Assembly: GCA_013368315.1 (NCBI GenBank)
Contig: JAACJM010000130.1
Span: forward strand, 173,395-237,394
Direction of reading: 5' to 3'
Source: Tetrapyrgos nigripes
Lineage: Eukaryota > Basidiomycota > Agaricomycetes > Agaricales > Campanellaceae
Length of the DNA stretch: 64,000 nucleotides
The translations under genes were made by a program, and so were the position numbers. The notes beneath the pieces were generated by a model, which saw nothing but the letters and a program-made list of their open reading frames with translations, ran no database searches and was not told the origin of the DNA. Of this stretch, positions 12,891 to 24,560 are shown in pieces; the first letter of the stretch is position 1; the number at the start of each line of letters is the position of its first letter.

Positions 12891-13330
12891 GAGTCTTTTG
12901 AACCTCACCAAGCTGATTGAAATCAGTTCGTTATAAAGGTCCATGACATCACACCCTTTGATGAGATATGGGTCAACTCGAGCAGCATACAATGACCTAG
13001 CAAAATCGGGAGTAGAGAACCTACCCACAGATTTTCCAAGCACTGCAGTTGCATTTCCCGGGCCTCTGTGGCAAGATGTGGGTGGAGACGAGCAGAAATG
13101 TTACGCTGTGTTGAACAGAAAATGATCCCACTATAGGTGGTAACATACAATAAACAATGAAGTACTTATTGTAAATACAACAGCGGCTTGATCGCGATCA
13201 GTAGGTATTACAGACAAGAGTGAAACACTATCTCCTTGGTGTAAACACCAAAGGTACACGAACAGGTCTTGAGTAGAAGTAAGATCAGCTCAGATCGTTC
13301 AAAGTCAAAGATGTCACTCAAAAGGCAAAC

Positions 13331-15913
13331 TCACGTAAGTGTAATCCCACTCCTCGAATGCAAGACTCTCTCCTTACGCTGCTCAAACGTCTCGCCCTTG
13401 TATCTGTTCTCCGGTTTAATCCTGACTCGGTATTTTATCACTAACATTGTAATGATAGCTATGCTCTCGATTTCTGCGAATCGGCGACCTATGCATGCTC
13501 GAGTGCCTAGTGATTTTGAATGTCAATCGAGATTCGAGGTACGAGTTGACTAGGTTACTCACCACTGGAAAATGAAGCGAAAGCTTCCCTTGGCCAATTC
13601 GATGGTGGCATGAAGCGATTAGGGTTAAAATCCGCAGGGTTATCCCAGTATTTTGCTATTATGTTCAAATTTCGATGTGCCAGTCAATTCAGGATGAAAA
13701 TAAAGGAAAGAAGCCCAAGTACTTACGATTATAATGAATACCGGGAGTATGTAGCATGATCTGAGCGTCTCGTTCGACAGGAATTCTGAGAACCTCTCCG
13801 GTATGTCGATTTGTAGCTACGAGGGTCATATCCTCTGCAGATCGTTTGGGGATTCCTATTACCTGTGACCGAAGGTTTGGGTTAATGAAAGCTTCTACGA
13901 CGATCTAATTTCACGACGATGAAAGATCACAACTCACTGGAGCAAATAGTCGAAGTGTCTCTTGAAGAACACTAAGAGTGAATCAGTAACGATTTAGCTG
14001 CCTAGCGTACCACTTACGCCATCGTCCTCGTTAACTTTGGTAAATCTTCATACGTTGGAGTTCTACCATCAGGGCAGACACTCATGATGTGTTGGTAAAG
14101 TTTCTCCTGCTCTTCTTCGTAGAGCGCCAGAAGAGCGAATGCGAAACAGGTTGTATGTGCCGAAGTCTATCGGGATCCGGGAAAATATGGTTAGAGGTAC
14201 GTAGAGTAATGGTTATGGACGGTTACCTCGTGTCCAGCAAGTAAGAAGATGAAGATATTCCCTAGTAATGGTATGTAGAACGTAAGTCAGCGAGAACGTT
14301 GATCAACGACTTGAACGTCGCAGGAGAAAAACTCACCCATCATCTCCACGTCACTTAGCTTTCTCTTCTCGCTTTCTTTATCCGCTATGTCGTCGCCCTC
14401 TTCTTCGTTGAACTTGACGTACTGTCCTGTCTCCGAATCCCACACTCTATTGAGTGATTCTCCGTCGTTGTTCTTCGAGTTCTGGGCCTCAGCATCCTGA
14501 TCGTTAGCGTGAATTAAGTTGCTGAAGAGGTCGGATCTTTGAGCGCTACCGGTGCTTGTTTCAGCATCGACGTTACGACGAGCGTTGATGATATCTTGCA
14601 GAAATTCCTGTAAGTAAAAAGGGACATATGCGTCTCAGTAATTCACTAGTCACCCGGCCCTCAGATAGCCTTGCACTCAAAGAATCCAGTAATGAGGCAG
14701 TAATACTCACATTCAACCCATCGAATGCCTCCCTTACACGAATCAGCTTGTCCTTGAACCTGGGCAACGGGAAGAGCATCCATTCAGCATTTCGGAGAAT
14801 CCAGTCTGGGATGATGAGTTTGAAAAAGAGGTCTTCAGAGATGATTTCGAATATTTTCTCGATTGGCATGCGTTTTGGTAGTTTAGTCTTCTCATCTGGT
14901 GATTCTGTGTGTGGGGATATAGACGTTATCTTTGACATCGGGACTGAAGTCGCAGCTGGTCGGGAGGAAACCTCGAATGAAAGAGAAGAATGCGACTTAT
15001 TGGCTTGTTTCCAGGAGAGCTTTTGTCCGAAAGCTGCCGCGCCAATGACATGGAGGGTGAACTGTCCGTTATATTAGATTCACTTCAGTACTTATACTCA
15101 TGATGAATAAAATTATAACTCACCTGAGCACAAGGTACTTTGAAATCATCCACCGTAATCTCCTTCACGGCACCGGTCATATCCTCTCGTCCAGATCTCC
15201 AGACTTCCTCAAAAAATTCAGACATGGTGGAGATGGAGCAGTCCCATACGAGACGATTATTCCGCTAGATATAGTAAGTCAGTAAATTTTCAATCGTGAA
15301 TCATACTAAACGATTAACTCACTTCGTTAAATGCTGGTGCGCATATCCTCTTATACTTTTTCCATTCTTCGCCTTCCTCTGTGACGATGTTTCTACCGAA
15401 TACACGAAGAACGGAGTATCGGTCGGTTGATTTGGGGAAGGAGGAACGAGAGGAGGCGATTTTCTGTCGACAAAGCGTTGAACAGTTGAAAGATACAGGA
15501 CATGACACATTGACTCGAAAGAACCTTACCTTAAACACCTCCGGATCCCCAACCACATACGTTGTCTTCACATTCGGAAACAAGGATATAGCTGCGCATA
15601 CGTCCCATCCGGAGTCGTACCACCTTCTTTTGTTTAACCAGAATTGAAATTGACCCAAGACGAAGGTGGAAGAGGATGAAAGACCTGGGAGAGAGGACAA
15701 GTCGGATGAGTTGGATAGGAGGGTGGTTGGGGAGTTGAGGATTTGACTGAGGGGAAGAGGGATAAGAAGAAGTGAATGAATATTAACTTGAATTAGTTGC
15801 TAGATCACGACTTACTGAATTCCATCTCGCGCACCGATCCTTCGATAATCCAACCATGTCTTGACAATCCACGTCGCAAAGAGGGTAGTCAAGCAAATTC
15901 CCAGCGTTGACAT
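13331..15913 (-). CDS. Cytochrome P450 monooxygenase
   Basis: This is a haem-thiolate monooxygenase, predicted to be anchored in the ER membrane and to use a P450 reductase. All landmark motifs are visible on the minus strand. A hydrophobic anchor (MSTLGICLTTLFATW) starts at 15913, and the C-helix motif EEWKKYKRICAPAFNE ends near 15330. The I-helix motif LLAGHE-TSAHTT is near 14,150-14,250, and the K-helix motif QETLRL (ExxR) near 13,950. A PNRF motif lies near 13,620. The haem loop FASFSSG-TRACIGRRFAEIES near 13,480-13,600 carries the Cys ligand, with an intron inside the loop. About ten short GT-AG introns interrupt the gene, and its TGA stop is at 13331-13333. No frameshift was seen in the parts checked. 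The substrate cannot be inferred. There is no neighbouring terpene or polyketide synthase, so cluster membership is unsupported. Confidence 0.9.
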
Positions 15914-16523
15914 CGTGGTGCGTCCTCGGTTCCCTGTATGTATTGATCAAGCGGAATTGAGTGGGCGTCACACGGCAGATCTACAGTGTAGTCTGAATAT
16001 GTAGAAGACTAAGTTAAGCCATGGTCTCCGAGTCAGCATGAATGATTACCTACTGTCAATGAGTTCATTCAGGACGTCAGTTGGTGCGTCCCTCACGTTA
16101 TTTAACTCAGTGACAACCCCGAAGCTGGGAGCCAGGAGACAGTGTTAGACAGGGAATACCAACTTGACAGTAGGACTTGCTCTTTAGTAGACAATGTCGG
16201 GGAACGCAAAGAATTTGGAGCAAAGTGTGCCTAGCGCTGGCTGAGAGAGAGCCGAAGGGAGAGACACGGAGAGACAGGGAGGGACGCCCACAGACTACGG
16301 ATAATCTGGTGGATGATGATGGGGGTTGGGAAAGAAGCCTGTATGCAGTAGACGTGTGCGTGAGCTATAAACATTATAACTTGTGGGGGCGGAATTTAAA
16401 CGGTAAACATCATTCACATGAGAAAAGACCCATTATACGTATCTGTCAAGACGCCCGAGTCCCTAGTCCCGACCGGCGATGATCGATGATCCACGGATGA
16501 TGCAGTACATTACATACTTTACG

Positions 16524-16690
16524 AGGCCGAATGAAATGAGGCTGAGTTCTTTACACTCAGTTTCCGCATGTGGCGGTGCATATTCATCCCGTCTCTTCCC
16601 GTGCTGTTGTTTCCGGTTTCCTCCCTGTATTTATTAACATGACCAAACAATGACATTATCTCAATATCTTTGCGACCGGTAACTAAAGTC
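16524..16690 (-). repeat. Repeat B, inverted copy
   Basis: Read on the minus strand, the segment carries GTTTGGTCATGTTAATAAAT, GGAAACCGGAAA, AGAGACGGGATGAATATGCA, CCGCCACATGCGGAAACTGA and the 3' tail CTCAGCCTCATTTCATTCGG ending CCTCGTAA. The copy at 60,460-60,632 is closely similar and in the opposite orientation. Confidence 0.75.
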
Positions 16691-16870
16691 TCTCTCACTT
16701 CGTTCTCTTTTTTCTTCGTCTTGTCCTTTTGTATTGCTTTCCTTTCTCTTTTGATCTTTTTCATTTTTCGTTATTTTCTGTCTCTTGATCTCTCGTCTTC
16801 TTATTCATCGCTTGCTTTCATTTTTCCCCCTCTCTTCTCTCTCTTCTCTCTTTCTTCTTCTTCATCTCTT
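16690..16870 (+). promoter_or_regulatory. Long pyrimidine tract, probable core promoter
   Basis: Nearly 180 bases consist mainly of C and T (CTCTCTTCTCTCTCTTC-like runs), ending about 100 bases before the ATG at 16967. Such CT-rich tracts often precede transcription starts in basidiomycete genes. No clear TATA box was seen. Confidence 0.5.
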
Positions 16871-16966
16871 GCTGGTTGGAGACATATTTGGCCCTCAGGC
16901 AAAAGGGCAAGAGTTTGAATACATAGCACATGTCTTTTAGACTGCTTTCTTCCTTTGACCCTCATC

Positions 16967-17434
16967 ATGAAGTTTTCTCGCACATTTTTTGGTTGCTGCA
17001 TCATTGTTTCCTTCTTGGCCTGGAGTTCGTCTGGCTGCCAAATGCCTCAGAATGACTACAATGACTCAATGTCGTACTGTGAATATGACTCAGACACCAG
17101 CTCCATGCTGTTCAATATTGGCTCCATGCCAGACAGCCCCATGCTGTACAATAATGGCTCAATGTCAGGTGGTGCAATGCCTTACTATGATTGTAAATGT
17201 TGCTATGAGATTGGATCAATGCCGGATAACTCAATTCCATACTATGGTTTCAAAACAGAAATGTATCATTACCATGCTTCTGACACAATGTTATATGGAA
17301 ACCCTCCTTATGCATCATCTTTTGGGAATTATTCTCTATATAATGACTTCGCCTCAACCTTGTATGGCTTAGTATTCCAATGTCACATCTCTCTTTTATT
17401 ACTTTATGTCATAAGTCGAGTCTTCAGCAAGTAG
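16967..17434 (+). CDS. Small predicted secreted protein with GSMPD-type repeats
   Basis: The open frame has 156 codons from the chosen ATG (MKFSRTFFGCC). That ATG directly precedes a hydrophobic signal-peptide-like segment (IIVSFLAW) ending before SSSGC. The mature part is rich in Ser, Tyr, Met, Asn and Asp. It repeats an irregular module: SMLFNIGSMPDSPML, then LYNNGSMSGGAMPYYD, then YEIGSMPDNSIPYYG. Cysteines include a CKCC pair. The extreme C-terminus is hydrophobic (HISLLLLYVI), so a membrane or GPI-type attachment is possible. I do not recognise the family. An upstream in-frame ATG at 16955 would add four residues. An esterase remnant lies immediately downstream. It could be a lineage-specific effector-like or wall protein, or chance coding. 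Confidence 0.5.
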   Translation: MKFSRTFFGCCIIVSFLAWSSSGCQMPQNDYNDSMSYCEYDSDTSSMLFNIGSMPDSPMLYNNGSMSGGAMPYYDCKCCYEIGSMPDNSIPYYGFKTEMYHYHASDTMLYGNPPYASSFGNYSLYNDFASTLYGLVFQCHISLLLLYVISRVFSK

Positions 17435-17492
17435 AGCCTGAGTACCAGTGATGCTTTTAGCAATACTGATAAGTAACGTTAATTGTCTATAG

Positions 17493-17832
17493 CCTCAGCA
17501 GGCCTTCTCCCCCTGTATTCTGAAACGCCGACTTCGATAAAGCATTTGGTCAAATGTTCCTCACATTTGCCACATCCGATGATCTGGATCCCAACGACAA
17601 ATTTGACGAGATTATTGTCCCTGAATGGCCTCTCCAGAACCTCAATGCAACAGAAATGCTATTCAATAGAACTGAGGCCTCTGATTAAAGTCATCAATAC
17701 AGATGAAGGATTGCTGGACAGATGTAGGTGAGTGCTCAGTGTATTATCTACTGCATGAGACTGGTGTTTTCTCATTCATTTGAACTTTGCTAGAGGTTTT
17801 GGAGGAATGTCACTGCAGAAACAAATCAATAG
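17493..17832 (+). pseudogene. C-terminal remnant of a type-B carboxylesterase/lipase
   Basis: The frame from 17533 reads FDKAFGQMFLTFATSDDLDP, then VPEWP, then NATEMLFNRTEASD, and stops at 17686-17688. Shifting the frame there continues as IKVINTDEGLLDRCR. A splice from a GTGAGT donor at 17728 to about 17796 adds FWRNVTAETNQ and a TAG at 17830-17832. The order W-P, EMLFN(R/K)TEA, LLxRCxFW matches the end of fungal type-B carboxylesterases and lipases as I know the family. The catalytic Ser and His regions are absent upstream, where an unrelated ORF lies. Truncation plus a frameshift make this a dead gene fragment. Confidence 0.7.
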
Positions 17833-17839
17833 ATCAGGA

Positions 17840-18756
17840 ATGTGTATGGATCCCAGCCCAGGTAAAACACTCCTCCTCCTCCTCTCAGTAGTATTTAGAT
17901 CGACCTTTTGGATTCTTAATACGTGCGCTCGAATCATCCTCAAATTCTCGATTTTTCTTCCATGACAGTAAGTAGATTGATGCTTAGTAGACTGATGAGA
18001 ATCCTTTTACAAGTTGCCTATATATTGCATCGTCTGCCACTGGATTCTGGTGTAACCTCTCAAAATTTGGCCAGAATCATACTTATTTCCTTTATTCATA
18101 AATAACCAAACCATCTCGATCCCTAGGCCCAACCTAGGTTTCGTTGTCAGTTGAACCTTCCAAGCAAAGTAAGTTTACTTATTAAATAGTACATTCAAGG
18201 AGTGATCTGTCACAGTCAGACTCATTGTCATAGCTGTAGTTAAGGTAGTCCATACCTTAGCCAGCATGAATCTGAGTATACATCCGAGTTATCATGGGAA
18301 TATAGAATACCAAGATTTCCTTGAGATTTTCTTACTGAATCTTTATCTGGTAGAAGCCAGTACCGAACATTTGGTAGCGCTCATTAGCGCTCACCACACA
18401 CTCCCTAAGTTCCTTTAGGCCTTGTCATTGCCACACACAGTGGTGGCCCACATCTCCTTCATAATAAGTCTATCCAGATGAGAATAAAGGTGCAAGGAAG
18501 TCCAAATAAGTTAAACGTTGAGAACCAAGAACCATTCAGGATATCAAGAGGACGACTTGGAACAGAAGGACCAAAGATGAGCTTGAAAGGTGTGACAAAA
18601 ACTTCAAAGAACAAACAACGAAAACCACTGTTGGCCTCGCAGTGACAAGAAAGAACAAGACAGCCTCGGAGATTACTATCAATGAGATCTGAGCCAACAA
18701 AATCTTCCTAGTCCTGGACCCAATGAAGTAGGGAGCAACAGCATTTGAGGACAACA
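17840..18756. other. Intergenic, repeat ends only
   Basis: No gene is supported. Near 18,425-18,455 the sequence GCCACACACAGTGGTGGCCC plus ACATCTCC is an inverted variant of the repeat-A terminus. A second such variant is at 21,700-21,725. Confidence 0.4.
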
Positions 18757-19041
18757 TGGTTGTTACGAGGCCTCTTATTATTAAAGACTCTTAAAGGCCA
18801 AGTTAGGTGGAGACCCTGTGACTTTTCTAATTGAGTTGCAAAATTTTTTCACGGGTTCAATCTCCCACCCCTTTTCATTACCGATATCTACACTCTGAAG
18901 TGCCTAGGCTCAGTCTAGACCAGGTCCAAGGACTAATGACGTCAACAACCAGGCATCATCTCAGTGTGTCGACTCACTACCACCATAAACCGAGCTTGTG
19001 CGCCCGTTGCTATCCCAAACTTCAAGCAAGGGGCCTCGTAA
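18757..19041 (-). repeat. Short TIR element, GGCCTCGTAA family
   Basis: The element starts TTACGAGGCCTC and ends GGGGCCTCGTAA, giving short terminal inverted repeats about 285 bases apart. Its minus strand shares TTGACGTCATTAGTCCTTGG and the end motif GGCCTTTAAGAG with the copy ending at 34,752. It shares GGGGTGGGAG-TTGAACCCGTG with the copy ending at 32,864. It has no ORF, so it looks like a non-autonomous element. Confidence 0.65.
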
Positions 19042-19170
19042 AACTTAAAATATGACGTCATTTGAACTAGGAATGTCATGCTGTGACACTCTCAAACCAA
19101 ACCACGAACTGTTTACCTGAGTTATACTTTGTTTGTAGCGTAGTCAGCTAATTCACTCTTAATTCTTAAT

Positions 19171-19422
19171 TCACTGCGGGTGGCCATTGATATTTGCAGG
19201 CATTTTTGTTGGGATTTAAATTACAAATTTTTAGCACAATTTCTAGGCTGATAAGAGTCAAAGTATTTGCCAGTATTTGCCGCTGAAATGTCAGCTTTCC
19301 ATTTAAAGCTGGCATTTCAGCGATAAATACTTTGATTTTTATCAGCCTAGAAATTGTGTGAAATTCTCGTAATTTAAGTCCCAACAAAAATGCCTACAAA
19401 TATCAATAGCCGCCCGCAGTGA
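19171..19422. mobile_element. Foldback hAT-like MITE with 8-bp target duplication
   Basis: The element of about 252 bases is almost entirely one inverted repeat. The left arm opens TCACTGCGGGTGGCCATTGA. The right arm, reverse complemented, opens TCACTGCGGGCGGCTATTGA. The arms meet near 19,300 around AGCT-TTCCATTTAA-AGCT. Only three mismatches occur in the first 42 positions, all transitions. TTCTTAAT flanks it directly on both sides (19163-19170 and 19423-19430), which looks like an 8-bp target-site duplication. That length is typical of hAT transposition. No transposase gene is nearby. Confidence 0.85.
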
Positions 19423-19429
19423 TTCTTAA

Positions 19430-22400
19430 TGCCCATTGCGATCACGATGTACTCAGCGCTCAGAACTCCACTTTTTGTCTCTGTTCCACTGGTTGGTTAT
19501 AATTGAGGAGCTGTAGGGGCTGGTCAGAACAAGACCCTGTTTGCCGAAGTTGGAAGATGGGAGTTTTCTCCTGTTGAGCACAAGGCATGTTTCCTTGTCT
19601 GTTTTGCGTCTGTTCATTGTCAACCAAGCTGTGCAGTGAGGACTATGAATTTACTATTCCCGTGTTATGCTCCACTTCTGCCACTGGGTGCAACTTGAAA
19701 CGTAATACACCTATGCTCAGTAAGCTCCAGCACGCCCACACTACATATCCACATTCACATCCACATCCACATCCACATCGTCCCCATCAGCGTGTGCCTA
19801 CACTTACATCAACACCAACACTGCCTCTAGTCCCACCACCCTACAACACCCGTATCAGCAACAACAAACACTCAGATGCTCAGACTGCCTCTACCCACAC
19901 TGCTTAATCCCACTACGCCTACAATACTCCCAGTTGTTGGCTGTGACGCCCACTGCAATACTTTCTATGTTGCAATGCCTACCTCCACACCCATAGGATG
20001 CTTATAGGACGTGTACCGAAGGTGCTGAGGATCATGGTTGGGAATGTAATTGTCAAGGATTGGGAAGGACTGTCGGCAGTCAAGTAAAAATGAATGTCGA
20101 CGTCGACACATATACCATTGTCAGTTGGCAGGTGGGTTCTGTGAGGGTTGCAAGGATGTGTTCAGGGCTCAGGATAGAGGGTTAAGGATTTTGAGGGATG
20201 AGAGTTGGATGTTGGAAGAGTTGAAGAAGACAAGACGTGATGGGATATACATCATCAGGTGTAGCTCTGGCTAGAATATGGCTGGTGTGAGTTGAGGTTG
20301 GGTTGAGGAGTACCTTCTAGGCAGCTTTTGCTCAGAGAGCATGGTGAAGGAGAAAAAGAAGTGGGAGGGGCATGTGCAAGGTTGGGAATGAGAAGGGGGG
20401 ACAAAGGAGAAAGGGGAAAGATAGCATTCTTTCTTCTCTTTGGAGAGGACAGTGATACTGTTAGGTTATGATGGTGGAGGTAATAGGGAGATCTCAAGAG
20501 GAGAAGCATGGAGATGATATTGAGGGTGAGTACTAGTGGCTTCATTTCTTGTTCTATATACCCTTTTTCTACATGATGCCTTCATCTTAGCCTTCCATTC
20601 TCTCGGTCTGCTGTTTCATCGTATTTCGCTTTACTCTCTCAGTGTGTTCTGGTGCTCACATTTTTCCCTTCCCACAGATAACGGAAATGATTACCAAGAT
20701 TTCCAACATTACACTCTGTGCATCTTCACCTACACCCTACACTGATCCCTAAGGCAGCGATACCGATACCCACACCTTTGTCAGTCCCTTGTTCACCAAT
20801 GTCCTCTTGCTATATATTCCTGCTACTGTTAGGTAGTGGGTTTTTCCAGTATAATCAAATTTACAGTCAGCCAAAAAAATTGGCAGAGGATTGTACAACC
20901 GGTCTCAGCAGACCGCAGCCTGTCTATTGTTCACCAGCTGTCACTCCTCTGGTGATACTGCTGCCTTTTGTCTTTTGAAGTTTAGGAGTTCCTATTCCCT
21001 TGCTTGAGTGTTCGTCATTGGGTGGACTCTGTTCCCCTTCCAATTGAGGTCTGTGTTTTTGGTCAAATGAGCCCATTGCCATCCCTTAATTGGTGTCTAC
21101 TTAGGTTTCTGGTATGGGGGTGTGGACTAGGTGTGTGCAGGTCAATTTCTTAAGTCGCTTGGGAGTACCAGACCTGGCCAGAGGACAAGTCCGGTTGCAG
21201 AAAATGGCAGAAACTTTTGGATGTGTGACACAGATGAACGAGTCTATGTTGTGTATATATTTAGAGTGACATTTGTACTTAGTCGAGTGGATTGAGTGGA
21301 CTGGGAAAATGGCAGAGACTGTTTGATGTGTGATGCAGATGAACGAGTCTGTGTTGCGTATATATTTAAAGTGACATTTGTACTTAGTTGAGTGTACTTG
21401 GGGATTTTTGCAGTGATGACGTGCAGAGGGGATGTAGACTCAGAGAGCCAGCTGCCCACTGGTGTGTGGGTAGTGGGCTTTGCTGCCCCACCAGCCCTTC
21501 ACCAGTTATATGACTTTGTTTCTTATCTCTAGACTCTTCCTCTTTTAAGTTTTTGGTTCACAGCTTACAATGGGTTCTGGGCCATGTTACTGTGCCACAC
21601 ACTGAAAATACAAAAATATTTGCTTGGCAGAAAGGCATACAGAAACATCTTATATCAGTACAATAATGTCATCTATCTGTCGAGCGGATATTTTTGTCTT
21701 TTCAGCGTGCCACGCACAGCGGTGACCCACATTTCCCTCATTTGTATACTGCTATGAAAATGCTGTAAAGATGATGGATGATAAAGATCTTTGATGACTG
21801 TCTCTATCTGTGGCACCCTCCATCATTTCCTGATCAATGTGTGAAAGGCTGTTTTCAAGAACATATAAAGGATGTTCATCATGATGTCTAGAGTTTTTTC
21901 TGTAAATCATCCCTATCACAAATTCTGCTCACATTTGTACTCACATAATGTGGTGACAGTATTATTTTCAGGGTATTGTCAAGGTTGTTGATACACTCAA
22001 ATAGCCACCCAAGTCACACACTAAGAGAGCAGATACAGACAGATAGATTGAGAGAGATGTAAATGAGATGTAGAGAGGAAGAGAGATGAAGTAAGCTGAC
22101 TAGGCTCTACACTGTGTAGTAGTAGTACAGGCAGAGATGAAGTGAACAAACTGGGGAATCAGTTACAAGAGATCTCGAGTATATATGAGAAATGCGAAAG
22201 GGATGGGAAAAGTAAATAAAAATAGAATGGTACCATATGGTTGAGAAAGATAGGAAGATCAGATCAATCAAGTTAAAGATAGGAAACATGGATACAAGAT
22301 AAGAAAGATGGGAAGATTGATCGACAGGTTTTATAGAGTTTAGTTTATAAAGTTCAAAGTCAGAAGTATAAGGTTGAAGGGTTTATCGAGGAAATGCAAT

Positions 22401-22780
22401 GGACGAATGATCAGAGAAAGGGTTCGATAATAAAGTAAAAGAGGAAGGAGGGCAAAGAACTGTAGCAGTTTGTGACAGGTATTTTTGTTCATTTTCTGTT
22501 TCTTTTCTTCATCAGTCACTGCCTTTTGATCATCGTTTTGTTCATCCTTTGCCCTATCTTTTGTTCATCTTTCCTTGATCATCTATGCACAGCTATCATC
22601 CCCTGTTTCATCATTTGTTCATCCTTTTATGATACATCTCTTACAGGGACACTATGCACAGCTTGTTCATCTTTTGTTCATCTTTTCATGATACATCTCT
22701 TACAGGGACAATAGGCTATACTTTGATTGTTCTGAACAGTTCTCTGATTCCTTTCTTCGCTTTGCTCAGTTTTTATCTTT
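19430..22780. other. Intergenic, no supported gene
   Basis: Short ORFs only, for example at 20050-20274 with a CxxC-like HIYHCQLAGGFCEGC stretch that I cannot place. At 22,615-22,712 a roughly 75-base unit containing CATGATACATCTCTTACAGG is tandemly duplicated with small changes. A TATATAAGC box at 22,795-22,803 precedes the pseudogene that starts at 23023. Confidence 0.4.
21199..21401. repeat. Tandem duplication, period about 105 bp
   Basis: The units 21,199-21,302 and 21,305-21,401 share GAAAATGGCAGA, ATGAACGAGTCT, GTATATATTTA and GTGACATTTGTACTTAGT with scattered, mostly transition, differences. It is non-coding. Confidence 0.75.
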
Positions 22781-23022
22781 CTTTTTGTTCTGTGTATATA
22801 AGCTTAGAGTAGTAGCTCCCTAGTCCCCATCTTGACCTCTTCATCTTGGGGCTAGGTGAGCATCTCATGTATTCCTTGTCTTCATTCAATATTAACTTTA
22901 TCTTGGGGCTAGTCTCTCATCATTATCTGTCTACTGCTGTTCTGTCTACGCCTATTGCTTTGAGCCAAGTGTGTGCTCTTTACCACACATAATACATTAT
23001 ACTTCTCAAATCATCATCATCA

Positions 23023-24300
23023 ATGTCAAAAGAAAGTGTGACTGATGGGAGAGGTAGTGCTCCTCGCTTTGCGTGGATGTCATTCAACAAGGGGTAAGTA
23101 TTCTTGTCCTGTGATATGAATCTCAGTAGTGCTCAACATGATGTGGGCTTTCACAGTGACAGGATTCGTTTCATGAGATTCAATAGCTCCGAAATTCAAA
23201 CTATGAAGAGCAGTGAGTCTTCAGCTTTGCAATGTTCAATCACTATGGCTGACCATATGGGTTCTGAATACATGTATGATCAGCATTGTCGAGGTCATGG
23301 TCAAATTTAGGAATACAGGTACTTCCACCTACAGATGTGAGGCTATCAGATAGAATGATCTGACATTGCTTCACAGCAAGAGAGAGATTACTACGGAGCA
23401 CACGAGTTCAAGTTGAGAGGGTACCCATGGTATGAGAGTGACAACAGAGGTGGTGTACCAGCAAGACATTTGATGGTGTGTAATACAACAGTACAGTGTT
23501 TTCCTTACACTCATTATGCACATATCATGCTCACAGTGTAATATATTTGAGATATTATATGACCTTGGTGTGAGTTATAATTATTCCACCTTTCTCAATG
23601 CTCATGAATCGAGTATTCTGACTCAAATAATTCTCAGTGGGTTGTTTATGCTGCAACAGATGTAATCCAAGGGAAGGTATGAAACTCGCTTCTGCTTAAC
23701 CTCGCTACGACAAATATTGAGACTGACATCATTTAAATTCTGAATTTCAAAAGGATGAAAAAGACACCACCGTCTTCCGGTATCAATCACCTCCCCTCCG
23801 AAATGTACCTGGATGTGTGTCGCGTTCACAGCAAGAGATACAGTAAAGTTTGTCAATGCACCTGAGGAAGTCATCAATACTGCCAGTCAGTACGCTTTCC
23901 TTTTCAACACATTCAAGCTGATATGATACACTAAACTGATTTTAGGCCAGGCATTCTCTTCAAAGATCCAGAGGCAGCGTGAGTCATAGATCAGCATTTT
24001 TCTTTTGACGCTAATCCATCTGCAGAATGGAAGACTTCGGAAACGACATAGTAGGTCCTCCGTTCAACTCATGAATCTGATCCGATCTCTTCTCAACTTT
24101 GAATCAACGTACTTACATGTAGCAAGATCAAATTCCACGGCTACCCTTTCTCCAGTGATAGTGACTCGGCAGTACTCGGACGAGAGATGGCAGTACATCT
24201 GCTCGAGATCCTTGAACAGAATGGGTTTACTTTATATGTCTCTTTGAATCAGACTGATGTGGTGAATATCTTACATTTATCACCTTGCTTTAGTGTGAAC
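23023..24300 (+). pseudogene. Decayed two-unit basidiomycete-specific gene of unknown function
   Basis: Exon 1 from ATG 23023 encodes FAWMSFNKG and is spliced at GTAAGT to DRIRFMRFNSSEIQTMK. Later exons give YYGAHEFKLRGYPW (near 23,400), WVVYAATDVIQGK (near 23,640) and DEKDTTVFRYQSPP (23,755-23,792). After a C-run the frame must shift by one base to read KCTWMCVAFTARDTVKFVNA, so one C seems to be missing near 23,790. A second FKLRGYPW-like unit follows near 24,120 (KIKFHGYPFSS, then LLEILEQNGFTLYVSLNQTD). The pairing of F-K-L/F-x-G-Y/N-P-W, H-G-W-V-x-x-A-S/T-D and W-x-S-x-x-F modules matches a family I recall from agaric genomes but cannot name. Some junctions, such as the one near 23,385, are uncertain. 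A TATATAAGC box lies upstream at 22,795. Confidence 0.6.
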
Positions 24301-24560
24301 TGACATATTATTCGTTGATTTTCCTTTTTGTTCTCCTTTTTTCCAGCCCCATGGGGAGGATAACGCTGGATTAGGTTCAGATACTTGGTATTGCAGGAAA
24401 CTGAACAATTGAAATGGAGGAAGCCTCGTCTTAGTAGTTAACTTGCGACATGCACTGTCGAGGCATTGACTCACGCCGCAGGGTACTTAGATTGGAGATA
24501 AGGATGGCACATCTGGATATACTACTTCGACTTGTTGCAATGAGCAATCCTACATCCTAT

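Noticed and set aside
13331..17832. Secondary-metabolite cluster around the P450
   Set aside because: There is no core synthase, the esterase is a dead fragment and repeats separate the genes.
18850..18880. B-box-like GGGTTCAATCTCCC, possible tRNA gene
   Set aside because: No A box or cloverleaf could be built. The motif recurs inside a repeat family, so it is treated as part of that repeat.
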